Source: Methylomicrobium lacus LW14
GTDB taxonomy: Bacteria; Pseudomonadota; Gammaproteobacteria; Methylococcales; Methylomonadaceae
NCBI RefSeq assembly: GCF_000527095.1
Contig: NZ_AZUN01000001.1
Location: forward strand, 1-64,000
Reading direction: 5' to 3'
Length of the DNA stretch: 64,000 nt
The position numbers and the translations under genes are program-made. The notes beneath the pieces are model-generated. The model was not told the origin of the DNA. It did no database searches and saw nothing but the letters and a program-made list of their open reading frames with translations. Below, piece by piece: positions 56,175 through 64,000 of this stretch. Every line of letters begins with the position of its first letter. The first letter of the stretch is position 1.

Positions 56175-57485
56175 TTATACCAAGCGGCCCCATAAATCGT
56201 AATCGTCGGCTTCTTCCAGTTCGACTTGCACCAAGTCACCGACTCTAAGGTGCGTGGCGCCGTCGATATAGACCTGGCCGTCGATTTCCGGCGCATCGGC
56301 CTTGCTGCGCGCGACCGCGCCTTCTTCGACCACTTCGTCGATCAAGACGGTCTCGATTCGGCCGATCCGTCGCTGCAGGCGGGCGGCGCTGATCTCGGCC
56401 TGATGCGCCATGAAACGGGCCAGACGTTCTTCTTTGACTGCTTCCGGCACCGCATTCGGCAAATCGTTGGCGGCCGCGCCCTTGACCGGCGAGTAAGCGA
56501 AACAGCCGACCCGGTCGAGTCGCGCCTCGGTCAAAAATTGCAAGAGTTCCTCGAACTCTTCCTCGGTTTCGCCCGGAAAGCCGACGATAAACGTGCTGCG
56601 CAAAGTGATGTCCGGACAAATCGCGCGCCAGGCCTTGATGCGCTCCAGATTGTTCTGGGTGGCCGCCGGGCGTTTCATCAGTTTCAGAATCCGGCTGTTC
56701 GCATGCTGGAACGGAATGTCCAGGTAAGGCAAAATTTTACCTTCGGCCATTAACGGAATTACTTCATCGACGTGCGGATAAGGATAGACATAGTGCATCC
56801 GTACCCAGATGCCGAGTTCGCCAAGCGCCTCGGCCAACTCGTAGAAACGGGTGCGCACCTGACGGCCTTTCCAGTCGAATTCCTGATATTTCAAATCCAG
56901 GCCGTAGGCGCTGGTGTCCTGCGAGACGATCAGCAGTTCCTTCACGCCGGCCAATGCCAGGCGCTCGGCTTCGCGCATCACGTCATCGATCGGTCGGCTG
57001 ACCAGATCGCCGCGCATCGACGGGATGATGCAGAAGGTGCAGCGGTGATTGCAGCCTTCCGAGATCTTCAGATAGGCATAATGCCGCGGCGTCAGTTTGA
57101 TGCCTTGCGGCGGCACCAGGCTGGTGAAGGGGTCGTGCGGCGGCGGCAGATATTCGTGCACCGAGGCGATCACTTCCTCGAGCGCATGCGCGCCGGTCAC
57201 TTTCAAGACTTCGGGGTGCCTGGCGCGAATTTCGCTTTCCCGTGCGCCGAGACAGCCGGTCACGATCACCCGGCCGTTTTCGGCGAGCGCCTCGCCGATG
57301 CTGTCCAGCGATTCTTCGACCGCGGCGTCGATAAAGCCGCAGGTATTCACGACCACCAGATCGGCGTCTTTATAAGTGGGCGAAATCGTATAGCCTTCGG
57401 ATCGCAGCTTGGTTAAAATCCGCTCGCTGTCGACCAGCGCTTTCGGGCAGCCCAAACTGATGAATCCAATATTTGGAGCAGTCAT
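56175..57485 (-). CDS. rimO: Ribosomal protein S12 methylthiotransferase RimO
   Basis: 436 residues. N-terminal UPF0004 cluster cysteines at 13, 49 and 78 (ISLGCPKALVDSERI; VNTCGFID; VTGCLG), radical-SAM cysteines 145, 149 and 152 (SEGCNHRCTFCIIPSMRGD), and a C-terminal TRAM domain ending DLVQVELEEADDYDLWGRLV. The opening and the acidic C-terminus distinguish RimO from MiaB. It methylthiolates an aspartate of ribosomal protein S12. Confidence 0.96.
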   Translation of the reverse strand: MTAPNIGFISLGCPKALVDSERILTKLRSEGYTISPTYKDADLVVVNTCGFIDAAVEESLDSIGEALAENGRVIVTGCLGARESEIRARHPEVLKVTGAHALEEVIASVHEYLPPPHDPFTSLVPPQGIKLTPRHYAYLKISEGCNHRCTFCIIPSMRGDLVSRPIDDVMREAERLALAGVKELLIVSQDTSAYGLDLKYQEFDWKGRQVRTRFYELAEALGELGIWVRMHYVYPYPHVDEVIPLMAEGKILPYLDIPFQHANSRILKLMKRPAATQNNLERIKAWRAICPDITLRSTFIVGFPGETEEEFEELLQFLTEARLDRVGCFAYSPVKGAAANDLPNAVPEAVKEERLARFMAHQAEISAARLQRRIGRIETVLIDEVVEEGAVARSKADAPEIDGQVYIDGATHLRVGDLVQVELEEADDYDLWGRLV

Positions 57486-57641
57486 TCTTTTCTCATGAGT
57501 GTAAAACCTGCTTAGTTTATATGAGTGCGGGCGCGATTAAAAATTGAAAAGCTTGTTTTTTATTAAAAATGTGCGGAAGGCTGGTGGCCATCCGTTAAGC
57601 AAAGCCTGGTCAAAATGGCTTGGGACGGGGAGTCTGTGCGT

Positions 57642-58106
57642 ATGTCCGATTTCTCATTAACGACGCGCTGGTTGATTCCGGCGTCGGTCGACGCGGTCTG
57701 GGATTGCCTGGTCGCGACCGAGAACTGGCCGTCCTGGTGGCCGTATGTCGCGCGGGTCGAAGAAACGGCGGCGGGCAATGCCTCGGGCGTCGACAATGTC
57801 AGGCGCTATCTCTGGCGCACCTGTCTGCCTTATAATCTGGCGATCGATTTACGGGTGACAAAGCTGCGGCCTTGCCAGTCTATCGCGGTCGAGGTTTCGG
57901 GCGATCTGATCGGCAACGGCGTTTGCTTGCTAAGCTGTCAGGACAATGAGACGGCGACCGAGCTGATCTTTGTCTGGGAGGTTTCGCTCGCCAAGCCGTG
58001 GATGAAGCGGGTGGCGGGCGCGGCGCGGCCGCTGTTTATATGGAATCACCAGCGGGTGATGAAAAGGGGAGAGCAGGGACTGATCCGCCATTTGGCAAGG
58101 CAGTGA
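57642..58106 (+). CDS. SRPBCC-superfamily (polyketide cyclase-like) protein
   Basis: 154 residues from the ATG at 57642, chosen because GGGGAG lies 8 bases upstream; an in-frame codon at 57615 has no site. START/Bet v1-like pattern: TTRWLIPASVDAVWDCLVAT, then WPSWWPYVARVEE and the closing long helix region AGAARPLFIWNHQRVMKRGE. Members bind hydrophobic ligands; function here unknown. Stands alone between rimO and tRNA-fMet. Confidence 0.85.
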   Translation: MSDFSLTTRWLIPASVDAVWDCLVATENWPSWWPYVARVEETAAGNASGVDNVRRYLWRTCLPYNLAIDLRVTKLRPCQSIAVEVSGDLIGNGVCLLSCQDNETATELIFVWEVSLAKPWMKRVAGAARPLFIWNHQRVMKRGEQGLIRHLARQ

Positions 58107-58195
58107 GCGCCCTCTCGATACAGGGTCGGCAAACACTTTGGGAGCGGCGTTTTTGCCGCATCAAAACGAATGTTGCGATAAGCGTAAAATTTTAG

Positions 58196-58223
58196 TTGCC
58201 AAATATTTAAAAGTCTATATAAT
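58196..58223 (+). promoter_or_regulatory. Promoter of tRNA-fMet
   Basis: TTGCCA, 16 bases, TATAAT; the -10 ends 13 bases before the tRNA 5' end. Strong match to the sigma-70 consensus. Confidence 0.8.
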
Positions 58224-58236
58224 ACGTCAAATCAAT

Positions 58237-58313
<77 letters not shown>

Positions 58314-58394
58314 AATAAAACAAGGACTTACAGTTCTTGAGTCTAGCTAATAATGCTTTTCGTGCACAATTTATGCACACTAAGAGAAGCATCT

Positions 58395-58628
58395 ATGGCA
58401 ACTATCAGAAAACTTCCTAGCGGTTCATGGCAAGCCCTTGTAAGACGCAAGGGAGAATCCGCAAAAACTCAAACATTCCCATCGAAAACATTAGCCCAAC
58501 AGTGGGCTCGATCAGTCGAATCTCAAATTGACAAGGGAACCTATGTGGATCGTACCGAAGCTGAGAGCACGACATTAGGCGAACTGATCGACCGTTACTT
58601 ATCAGAAATAACTCCTTCCTGTAAGGCT
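58395..58628 (+). pseudogene. Truncated phage tyrosine-recombinase (integrase), N-terminal part
   Basis: From the ATG at 58395 about 75 residues match the N-terminal arm/SAM-like region of phage integrases: MATIRKLPSGSWQALVRRKG, QTFPSKTLAQQWARSVESQI, TTLGELIDRYLSEITPS. Homology is lost at the first copy of a 17-base direct repeat; the frame runs on to 58778 over the antisense of a tail gene and is not meaningful there. The catalytic C-terminal domain (R-HxxR-Y) is missing, so the element cannot excise by this protein. It lies 82 bases after tRNA-fMet in the same direction. Confidence 0.8.
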
Positions 58629-58667
58629 GCGCGTTTTTTGGCACAGTTTAGCGCGTTTTTTGGCACA
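58629..58667. repeat. 17-base direct repeat at the integrase/prophage junction
   Basis: GCGCGTTTTTTGGCACA occurs at 58629-58645 and again at 58651-58667, separated by 5 bases. It marks the point where integrase homology stops and the minus-strand tail operon ends. Confidence 0.8.
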
Positions 58668-58680
58668 AAAGAATTCAAAA

Positions 58681-59004
58681 CTAACCCATCGAAAGAAACG
58701 TTTTTACCGCCGAATAGACGGCCGCCGGCGAGTCGGCGGATGCGACAGCATCGGTGGCGACATTTGACGCTGCCCTGACCGATTTCACCCACTCCCATTC
58801 TGCTTGTATCGCACCCCATTCCGCCGTCTCGGCCTGTGTCCACAGTCCAACGGCGCGATGATTCAGCTCAACCGCACGCGCTGTCAGATTCGCCTGTTTC
58901 CACTGCGGCAATCTGGCCTTGATGATTTCTTCGGCTCTTGCGTTTATGCGCGCGGTCGCCTGCGCCCTGAGAGTTTCAAGCGGCCTGGTAATTTCAAACG
59001 GCAT
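58681..59004 (-). CDS. Phage tail-associated small protein
   Basis: 107 residues, alpha-helical: ARINARAEEIIKARLPQWKQ followed by ANLTARAVEL, then EWGAIQAEWEWVKSVRAASN. The WKQxNxxARAxEL...W..I..VRAAS pattern is common at the end of phage tail-fibre operons, in tail-fibre assembly or fibre-accessory proteins. Its start overlaps the previous gene by 11 bases. Last gene of the tail block. Role inferred from position and pattern. Confidence 0.65.
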   Translation of the reverse strand: MPFEITRPLETLRAQATARINARAEEIIKARLPQWKQANLTARAVELNHRAVGLWTQAETAEWGAIQAEWEWVKSVRAASNVATDAVASADSPAAVYSAVKTFLSMG

Positions 59005-59398
59005 TGATCGTCGCCTCCCAGGTCAAATAGGGGAATTTCTCAACTTTGAGTCGGATTGCTCCACGAACCGTCGTGCTGAACGTGTCGGTCCCAGATATGA
59101 TGCCTGTTACGCTCTCTTTTGTGCCCATGTTAATGGCCGTGAATTTTGCATCAACCGGGGCGCCGGATATTGTGATCGCATCAACGCCGTCAGTGACTAA
59201 TGACTGCTTGCTTAAAGTCGTTGTTTGCGCCGGTCGAATAATTGGAGTTTCGGCGTCTATATAGTAGGTGTCACCATCGAAAGAACCTTCAATCCATGCG
59301 TACTCAGAGAGCGCGTTTTTCTGACCTCCAGGATTTTGGCCGGAGTAGGTTAAATATATTTTCCCAGAAGGGTCGTAGAAAGTAAGTTCTGTAAGCAT
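58994..59398 (-). CDS. Phage tail-operon protein, unknown
   Basis: 134 residues from the ATG at 59398, which overlaps the stop of the large tail gene (TAATG). Beta-rich: LTFYDPSGKIYLTYSGQNPG, WIEGSFDGDTYYIDAETPII, then SLVTDGVDAITISGAPVDAK, the last like a bacterial Ig-like loop, and a closing LKVEKFPYLTWEATINAV. Similar small proteins follow tail-fibre genes in siphophages. Function unknown. Confidence 0.65.
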   Translation of the reverse strand: MLTELTFYDPSGKIYLTYSGQNPGGQKNALSEYAWIEGSFDGDTYYIDAETPIIRPAQTTTLSKQSLVTDGVDAITISGAPVDAKFTAINMGTKESVTGIISGTDTFSTTVRGAIRLKVEKFPYLTWEATINAV

Positions 59399-62300
59399 TA
59401 GCGCTTCCCTGTTGAACAAATCATATGAGCGGTTATTTCTACCGCAGGATCTGTAGCCCAGTCGTGGGTGCCACCACCATTGAAGGCGCCCGCTTTAACT
59501 GTCAGGGTATCTGTATTTGCAGCAGCGTAACTTACCGAACGAGTCATGGTAAATACCGTCCTATCAGCACTGTTGAGTAGAATTCCTGTTAATGACAGCG
59601 TCCATTCATAAACCCAAGTAGCTCCCTTGTAAAGCTGGATTGAGATATAGCCCGGATTTGCATCTGCCGAATTTATATCGACAGTTATTGTCACGATACG
59701 GGTTACAGCTACACTTACAGAGACCGGGGTCAATGACGCTATTGATGTGTAGGTGTCTGCTGCCGTTGGGTTGTGTGGGGAACCTGTTACGCTTTCTGGT
59801 GCAGTGACGGCGCCTGCGTTGATATTCCCTGTTGCGATCACATCGCCGCGAACCGTAAATGTCGAGCCATTCCAGGTGAAACCCTCGGTAGAATTCCCCA
59901 TCGACATCTTCGGCGTGGTGCCGCCTCCCAGCCAAAACCCGGTGCCGGTATCAAACGCCGTCTGCCCGCTTTTTAGATAGCCGCCCGCGCCGATTGATAG
60001 CGTTCCTGTTTCGGTCGTAATCGCTGACAGGCTGCCGACCTTCAGGCTCGACAGATACGGGACATTCCAGACGGTATTGCCGGTGGCCGCACTGTAAACG
60101 CCGTCAGATTGAAACAGCAACTCGCCCGCCGCAATGGCCGGCGGCGTGCCCTGCCATGAGGTGCCTGTACCCCATGAATTAATAGCCGGGAAACTGGTTG
60201 ATCCGGACGTCGTTATCGTTGTCGGCGTTGAAGCCAGCGACGTTAGGGTTGTTTTCGTGTAGCAAGTTCTGGAGGAATCTCCGGGTGTTCCGGTGGCACC
60301 AGAACTACCATTCACGCCGGCCGGCCCCGTCGCGCCAGTGGCCCCGGTAGATCCCTGCTTGGATTTGCTCAGCGTCTGGGTGACGGTCTGCGAAAACGCG
60401 GTGCCGTTTGCACGCTTGCCACTGACTGCGATACTGATAGATGCGGTATTTGCCGTCATGGCGCTGGCCGCGCCAAAAATCAAATAACTACCGCCGTCCG
60501 TTTTGCTGCCAACGGTAATGCTTGTCCCAGTTCCTGTTGCGTTCCAGGTTCCGGTAGAAGCCCCGACTCCGTCATAGGTTAGCTCGGTCGCACCCTCGTA
60601 AACTCGTACAATGGTGCCAGACCCGAAATAATCCCCATTATTACCTGTGCTATCCGTTGGTACTGTATGCGCCGCATTTGATAACAGCACATAAATAGAG
60701 TCAGTTCCGTCGGTCCCATTGGTTCCATTTGTCCCATTAGTTCCATCTGACCCAGGCTTTATACCGATAATCGAAATAACATCTGTTGCGACAACAACAC
60801 CTGTCGACGACCCTTCCCTGATCTTGACGTCGATCTTATCAGGCATGTTAGAGTACGATGCCTGCGGCGTGTATGAATAAGTATTGGTCGTCGTGTTTTG
60901 CTGGCTCACCCCGTCTTTCAAAAACTCATAATAAACCGTGCCGCTCGCGTTGTAAGCAGTGGCCGTTACCGTAGTCGAAGCGGGGGACGGAGTCGTTCCG
61001 GCGCTGTTATAAGCGAATGCTTGCGTACCGACAGATAAGGCCACAGCTCTGGAGTCAATGCCATTTGATCCGGCCGCGCCAGTCGGTCCGGTTGCTCCGG
61101 TAGCCCCAGTTTTTGATTTGCTGAATGTCTGGAGGACCGTAAGAGCAAAACTTGTGCCATCTGCTCGCCTCCCGGATACCGCATAACTTACCGATGCCGT
61201 GTCGGCGGTCATTGCCGAATGGTCGTTGTAAGTCGCGTAACTGCCAGAATCGATCTTTGACCCTACTGTAATACTCGTTCCCGTGCCGGTGACATTCCAT
61301 GCCCTCGCACTGGTTCCAACGCCATCATAGGTTAAGGCAGCAGCCCCCTCGAATACTTTTACCGTTGTTCCGGAACCTGAATAATTGCCACCGTTTCCCG
61401 CAGAATCCGTAGGGATAGTGTGCGCATCATTAGATAAGACCACGCTGATTGCATCAGACCCCGCTTTGATGGCCAATGCAGATATTGTATCTGTTGCGAC
61501 AACAACACCCGTCGACGATCCTTCCCTGATCTTACATTCGATAAGATCAGGCATGTTAGCGAACGCCGTTTTAGCAAAATAGTTGTATGAATTTGTGGTC
61601 GTATTTTGCTGGCTTACTCCGTCAACCAAAAACTCATAGTAGACCGTGCCGCTGGCGTTATAAGCGGTTGCAGATACCGTTGTATTTGTGGGGAGTGTAA
61701 TATTCCCAGCGGTATCATAAGTAAATGCCTGCGTCGTCATAGAGAGAATGACCGAGCGCGCATCGATACCGTTTGATCCAGCTGGGCCTGCAGCACCGGT
61801 CGCCCCGGTAGCTCCAGTCGCGCCATCTTGAGACATCAAGCTCGCCGATGCCCACTCGGTATTTGCGATCGTGTCCGTGCTGCCGGCGCTCAGCGCGGTG
61901 GCCGTGGTGACCCAACGGTATGAGCCGCCCGCGGCCGGCATGGATTGCGACCACCCATTATTGACGTTACTGGCCGCGCCGGTCGCAAAAGTATACGTGA
62001 CCGTAAGACTGGGCAGGGACGGCGGCGTAGCACTGGCGGTGCGTTGGAATAAATAAACAGTGGCTGCATTCAGCCCATTGCTGCCCGCCGATCCGGTTTT
62101 TGATTTGCTGAATGTCTGCAGTACAGTCTGCGAAAAGATATTACCGTTTGCGCACTTACCGCTGATCGCGTAGCTGATCGATGCGGTATCGGCGGTCATC
62201 GCGCTGTGGTTGTCATAGGTCGCATAGGCGCCGCTGTCGGTTTTGGTGCCTGGCGTAATGCTCGTGCCGGTGTCCATGACGTTCCAGTTGCCGGCAGCTG

Positions 62301-63243
62301 TGCCGACGCCGTCGTAATTCAGTTCGGTCGCGCCTTCGAACACCCGCACGGTCGTACCCGAGCCAGTGTAATTACCATTGGCGCCCGCGCTGTCGGTCGG
62401 GATCGTGTGCGCGGCGTTGCTCAGCACGACGGTGATTGCATCCGCGCCAGCCTGAATTGCCAGCGCCGATATCGTATCGGTCGCCAATACCGTGCCGGTC
62501 GATGCGCCTTCGCGTATCGCCACCTCGATCATATCCGGCATGTTGGCAAACGATGCCTGCGGCGTGTAGGTATAGGTGTTCGTGGTTGTGTTCTGAACGC
62601 TGACAGCATTCTTCAGAAACTCGTAATAGACGGTACCTGACGTATTGTAGGCTGTGGCCATGACGGTCGCCGACGCTGGCGACGGCGAACTGCCGGCGGT
62701 ATTGTAAGCAAACGCTTGATCAGTAATCGACAGCTGGACCGCGCGCGCATTGGTGCCGGCCGATGCCGTGGCGACGGTAAAGACCAGATTGATCGACTGA
62801 TTCTTGTATGTCGCCGTAAACGTGATCGAGCCGACATTTGCCGCCAGCGCGGTCGCCGAATACGCGCCGGCGCTATTGATGCTGGCCGTGATGTTGACCG
62901 CGGCCGAACTGCTGAACGTGCAGAGCGCTGTGATGTCGATGCCGGCCATGTGCACGACAAAACTGCCGGCCGCCTCGGTAAAATCGGCAACCACGCCGGA
63001 CGCATCCGCCGGCAGGGTAACGTTCTGCCGGGTCAGATAACCGTCGATCGCATCCACTGCCTCGCCGGTGCCTACGTAATAATTGGCAGGATGCCAGTCC
63101 GTGCCGTTGTTCGAATCGAGCGCCCGCAGCCACGGCGCAACATCCACTAAATTGCTCGACGCCGGACCGGACACGGCAGAGCCGTCGGGCGGCAGCGACG
63201 CGGCGATGACGAGCTGACCGGAGGCATCCTTATAGAGCGCCAT
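59398..63243 (-). CDS. Large modular phage tail fibre/tip-like protein with collagen-like linkers
   Basis: 1281 residues. After an N-terminal 160 residues (LVIAASLPPDGSAVSGPASS..) come three homologous modules of about 220-240 residues, roughly 165-390, 490-725 and 735-980. Each runs from a RAVxLS...AFxY strand through TATAYNxSGTVYYEFL, NTTTNxYxY, NMPDxI..IREGSSTG, LSNxAHTIPTDSAG, VFEGAxxLxYDGVGT to SKSKTG, and ends in a Gly-X-Y linker (GATGATGATGAAGPAGSNG). A C-terminal 300-residue part lacks repeats (GGTTPKMSMGNSTEGFTWNG). Likely a host-contact tail protein. ATGA overlap with the upstream gene and TAATG with the next. Confidence 0.8.
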   Translation of the reverse strand: MALYKDASGQLVIAASLPPDGSAVSGPASSNLVDVAPWLRALDSNNGTDWHPANYYVGTGEAVDAIDGYLTRQNVTLPADASGVVADFTEAAGSFVVHMAGIDITALCTFSSSAAVNITASINSAGAYSATALAANVGSITFTATYKNQSINLVFTVATASAGTNARAVQLSITDQAFAYNTAGSSPSPASATVMATAYNTSGTVYYEFLKNAVSVQNTTTNTYTYTPQASFANMPDMIEVAIREGASTGTVLATDTISALAIQAGADAITVVLSNAAHTIPTDSAGANGNYTGSGTTVRVFEGATELNYDGVGTAAGNWNVMDTGTSITPGTKTDSGAYATYDNHSAMTADTASISYAISGKCANGNIFSQTVLQTFSKSKTGSAGSNGLNAATVYLFQRTASATPPSLPSLTVTYTFATGAASNVNNGWSQSMPAAGGSYRWVTTATALSAGSTDTIANTEWASASLMSQDGATGATGATGAAGPAGSNGIDARSVILSMTTQAFTYDTAGNITLPTNTTVSATAYNASGTVYYEFLVDGVSQQNTTTNSYNYFAKTAFANMPDLIECKIREGSSTGVVVATDTISALAIKAGSDAISVVLSNDAHTIPTDSAGNGGNYSGSGTTVKVFEGAAALTYDGVGTSARAWNVTGTGTSITVGSKIDSGSYATYNDHSAMTADTASVSYAVSGRRADGTSFALTVLQTFSKSKTGATGATGPTGAAGSNGIDSRAVALSVGTQAFAYNSAGTTPSPASTTVTATAYNASGTVYYEFLKDGVSQQNTTTNTYSYTPQASYSNMPDKIDVKIREGSSTGVVVATDVISIIGIKPGSDGTNGTNGTNGTDGTDSIYVLLSNAAHTVPTDSTGNNGDYFGSGTIVRVYEGATELTYDGVGASTGTWNATGTGTSITVGSKTDGGSYLIFGAASAMTANTASISIAVSGKRANGTAFSQTVTQTLSKSKQGSTGATGATGPAGVNGSSGATGTPGDSSRTCYTKTTLTSLASTPTTITTSGSTSFPAINSWGTGTSWQGTPPAIAAGELLFQSDGVYSAATGNTVWNVPYLSSLKVGSLSAITTETGTLSIGAGGYLKSGQTAFDTGTGFWLGGGTTPKMSMGNSTEGFTWNGSTFTVRGDVIATGNINAGAVTAPESVTGSPHNPTAADTYTSIASLTPVSVSVAVTRIVTITVDINSADANPGYISIQLYKGATWVYEWTLSLTGILLNSADRTVFTMTRSVSYAAANTDTLTVKAGAFNGGGTHDWATDPAVEITAHMICSTGKR
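60310..62755 (-). repeat. Three diverged tandem modules within the tail protein gene
   Basis: Approximate DNA spans of the modules: 62755-62095, 61765-61070 and 61040-60310. An unrelated insert of about 100 codons separates the first two. Recurring blocks at similar spacing (YYEFL, IREG, AHT-PTDS, SKSK) show duplication; the third has an extra TNGTNGTNGTDGTD run. Confidence 0.75.
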
Positions 63244-64000
63244 CAGGCCACGATCTCCAACACTTCAAAGCCGGCCTGATGATTGGTCAGGTACGGATTT
63301 TTGATAGGCGACAATTGTTGCAATCGACCGAGATAATGCCGTTTTTGATTGTACGTCGTATCGGACGGATCACGGATCAGCAGCACCTCGCCGTGAATGT
63401 CGCAGATCCGCTGCAACTCCAGCGCCTGGTTATGCGCTTCGGCCTCGGTCAGCCAGTCGAGCGCAAACGCGAACAGCCGGCGGCCTGTACGGATATCGAA
63501 ATGATCGACGCCGCCAAGCGACTGCTGCACGCCGGTACGCGACTGGTAGCCCAGCTCGGCGCCCTGGCTGTAGTTGTCCGCCGGCGCGAGGGCCGGGCCG
63601 ATGAACAGCCGGCCGATCTGCACGTATCCCGCCGCGTTGGCCGTGTCGGTGATTTCAAGGCGCCAATAGCGGGCGGTCACCGATGCCGGCAGGCCGATGA
63701 TCAGGTCCGGCGTTTGCGCGTTCGCCGACACCGTGCCCGAATCGTAAATGCTGCTCGCAAAATTGCTGACGCTGGATCCACGCAGGCGGTAGGTCGCGCC
63801 GCTCGCGCCGATGTTCGTGCGGATCGCGCCGAACGCCTGCACGGCCTTGGCGCTGCCCAGGTCGATATCGATCAAGGTAGACGCGGCCAGCGCATTCGTC
63901 GACCGCGCGGCTTTCGACAAATAGCGGCTTTTCAGATTGGATAGCGGCAGCGCTCCGCTCCAGCTGCCTCCGGAGAGCGTGGCATTGTCGATCAGGTTGT
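63243..64000 (-). CDS. Phage tail-module protein, partial at right edge
   Basis: At least 252 residues; the frame is open past the window edge and the internal TTG start near 63920 is not needed. The readable part resembles a discoidin-like beta-sandwich (DNATLSGGSWSGALPLSNLK, ARSTNALAASTLIDIDLGSA, RYWRLEITDTANAAGYVQIG), then a region with FDIRTGRRLFAFALDWLTEA and RHYLGRLQQLSPIKNPYLTN. Its stop overlaps the start of the large tail gene. Similar proteins lie just before the tail tip/fibre genes of siphophages; exact role unknown. Confidence 0.65.
   Translation of the reverse strand, partial: NLIDNATLSGGSWSGALPLSNLKSRYLSKAARSTNALAASTLIDIDLGSAKAVQAFGAIRTNIGASGATYRLRGSSVSNFASSIYDSGTVSANAQTPDLIIGLPASVTARYWRLEITDTANAAGYVQIGRLFIGPALAPADNYSQGAELGYQSRTGVQQSLGGVDHFDIRTGRRLFAFALDWLTEAEAHNQALELQRICDIHGEVLLIRDPSDTTYNQKRHYLGRLQQLSPIKNPYLTNHQAGFEVLEIVA

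Noticed and set aside
58628..58778. Continuation of the integrase frame after 58628
   Set aside because: Sequence becomes Pro/Arg-rich and is antisense to a tail gene; no integrase catalytic residues follow.

Overview
The window is a GC-rich Gammaproteobacterial chromosome segment. A methanotroph-like (Methylococcales) or related environmental lineage is a plausible but unproven guess. The Gammaproteobacterial placement rests on the lptD-surA block divergent from amgK-murU, the surE-pcm pair, FimV beside asd, TruD, and LptD with an extended N-terminus. No 16S or other decisive marker is present.

Layout. Positions 1-7.1 kb hold mixed accessory genes: an MFS transporter fragment, a phytochelatin-synthase-like lipoprotein, an Amt ammonium transporter behind a porin, an SDR enzyme, and an AT-rich orphan gene with a DnaJ-type zinc motif flanked by palindromes. 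7.2-14.6 kb hold gcvT-gcvP, a Uma2-family nuclease and ppsA. 15.6-27.6 kb form a complete type I-G (formerly I-U) CRISPR-Cas locus: a divergent WYL regulator, cas3 (helicase then HD), csx17, csb1, csb2, a cas4-cas1 fusion, cas2 and a nine-repeat array. Four long REP palindromes lie in this locus, two of them flanking a REP-associated tyrosine transposase (RAYT) inserted between csb2 and cas4-cas1.

28-35 kb carry an orphan NarL-type response regulator coupled to a tiny membrane ORF, a TonB-dependent receptor, and two large secreted proteins (a PD40/TolB-like propeller and a He_PIG Ig-like repeat protein). 35.3-57.5 kb are mostly housekeeping: truD, smr, surE-pcm, a CorB-like protein, adk, leuC-leuD (no leuB), asd, fimV, rnd, an orphan DbpA-type RNA-binding domain, surA-lptD, amgK-murU-dodecin (MurNAc recycling), a histidine-rich membrane protein and rimO.

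At 58.2 kb an initiator tRNA-fMet with its own promoter is followed by a truncated phage integrase and then, on the minus strand, a block of tightly overlapping prophage tail genes that runs off the right edge. It includes a 1281-residue fibre-like protein built from three homologous modules joined by collagen-like Gly-X-Y linkers.

The least ordinary content is the I-G CRISPR locus colonised by REP/RAYT elements and preceded by a WYL regulator with a perfect inverted repeat just upstream of it. Next come the modular tail protein at the tRNA-integrated prophage edge, the AT-rich zinc-motif gene, and the polytopic membrane protein with conserved-looking intramembrane histidines.
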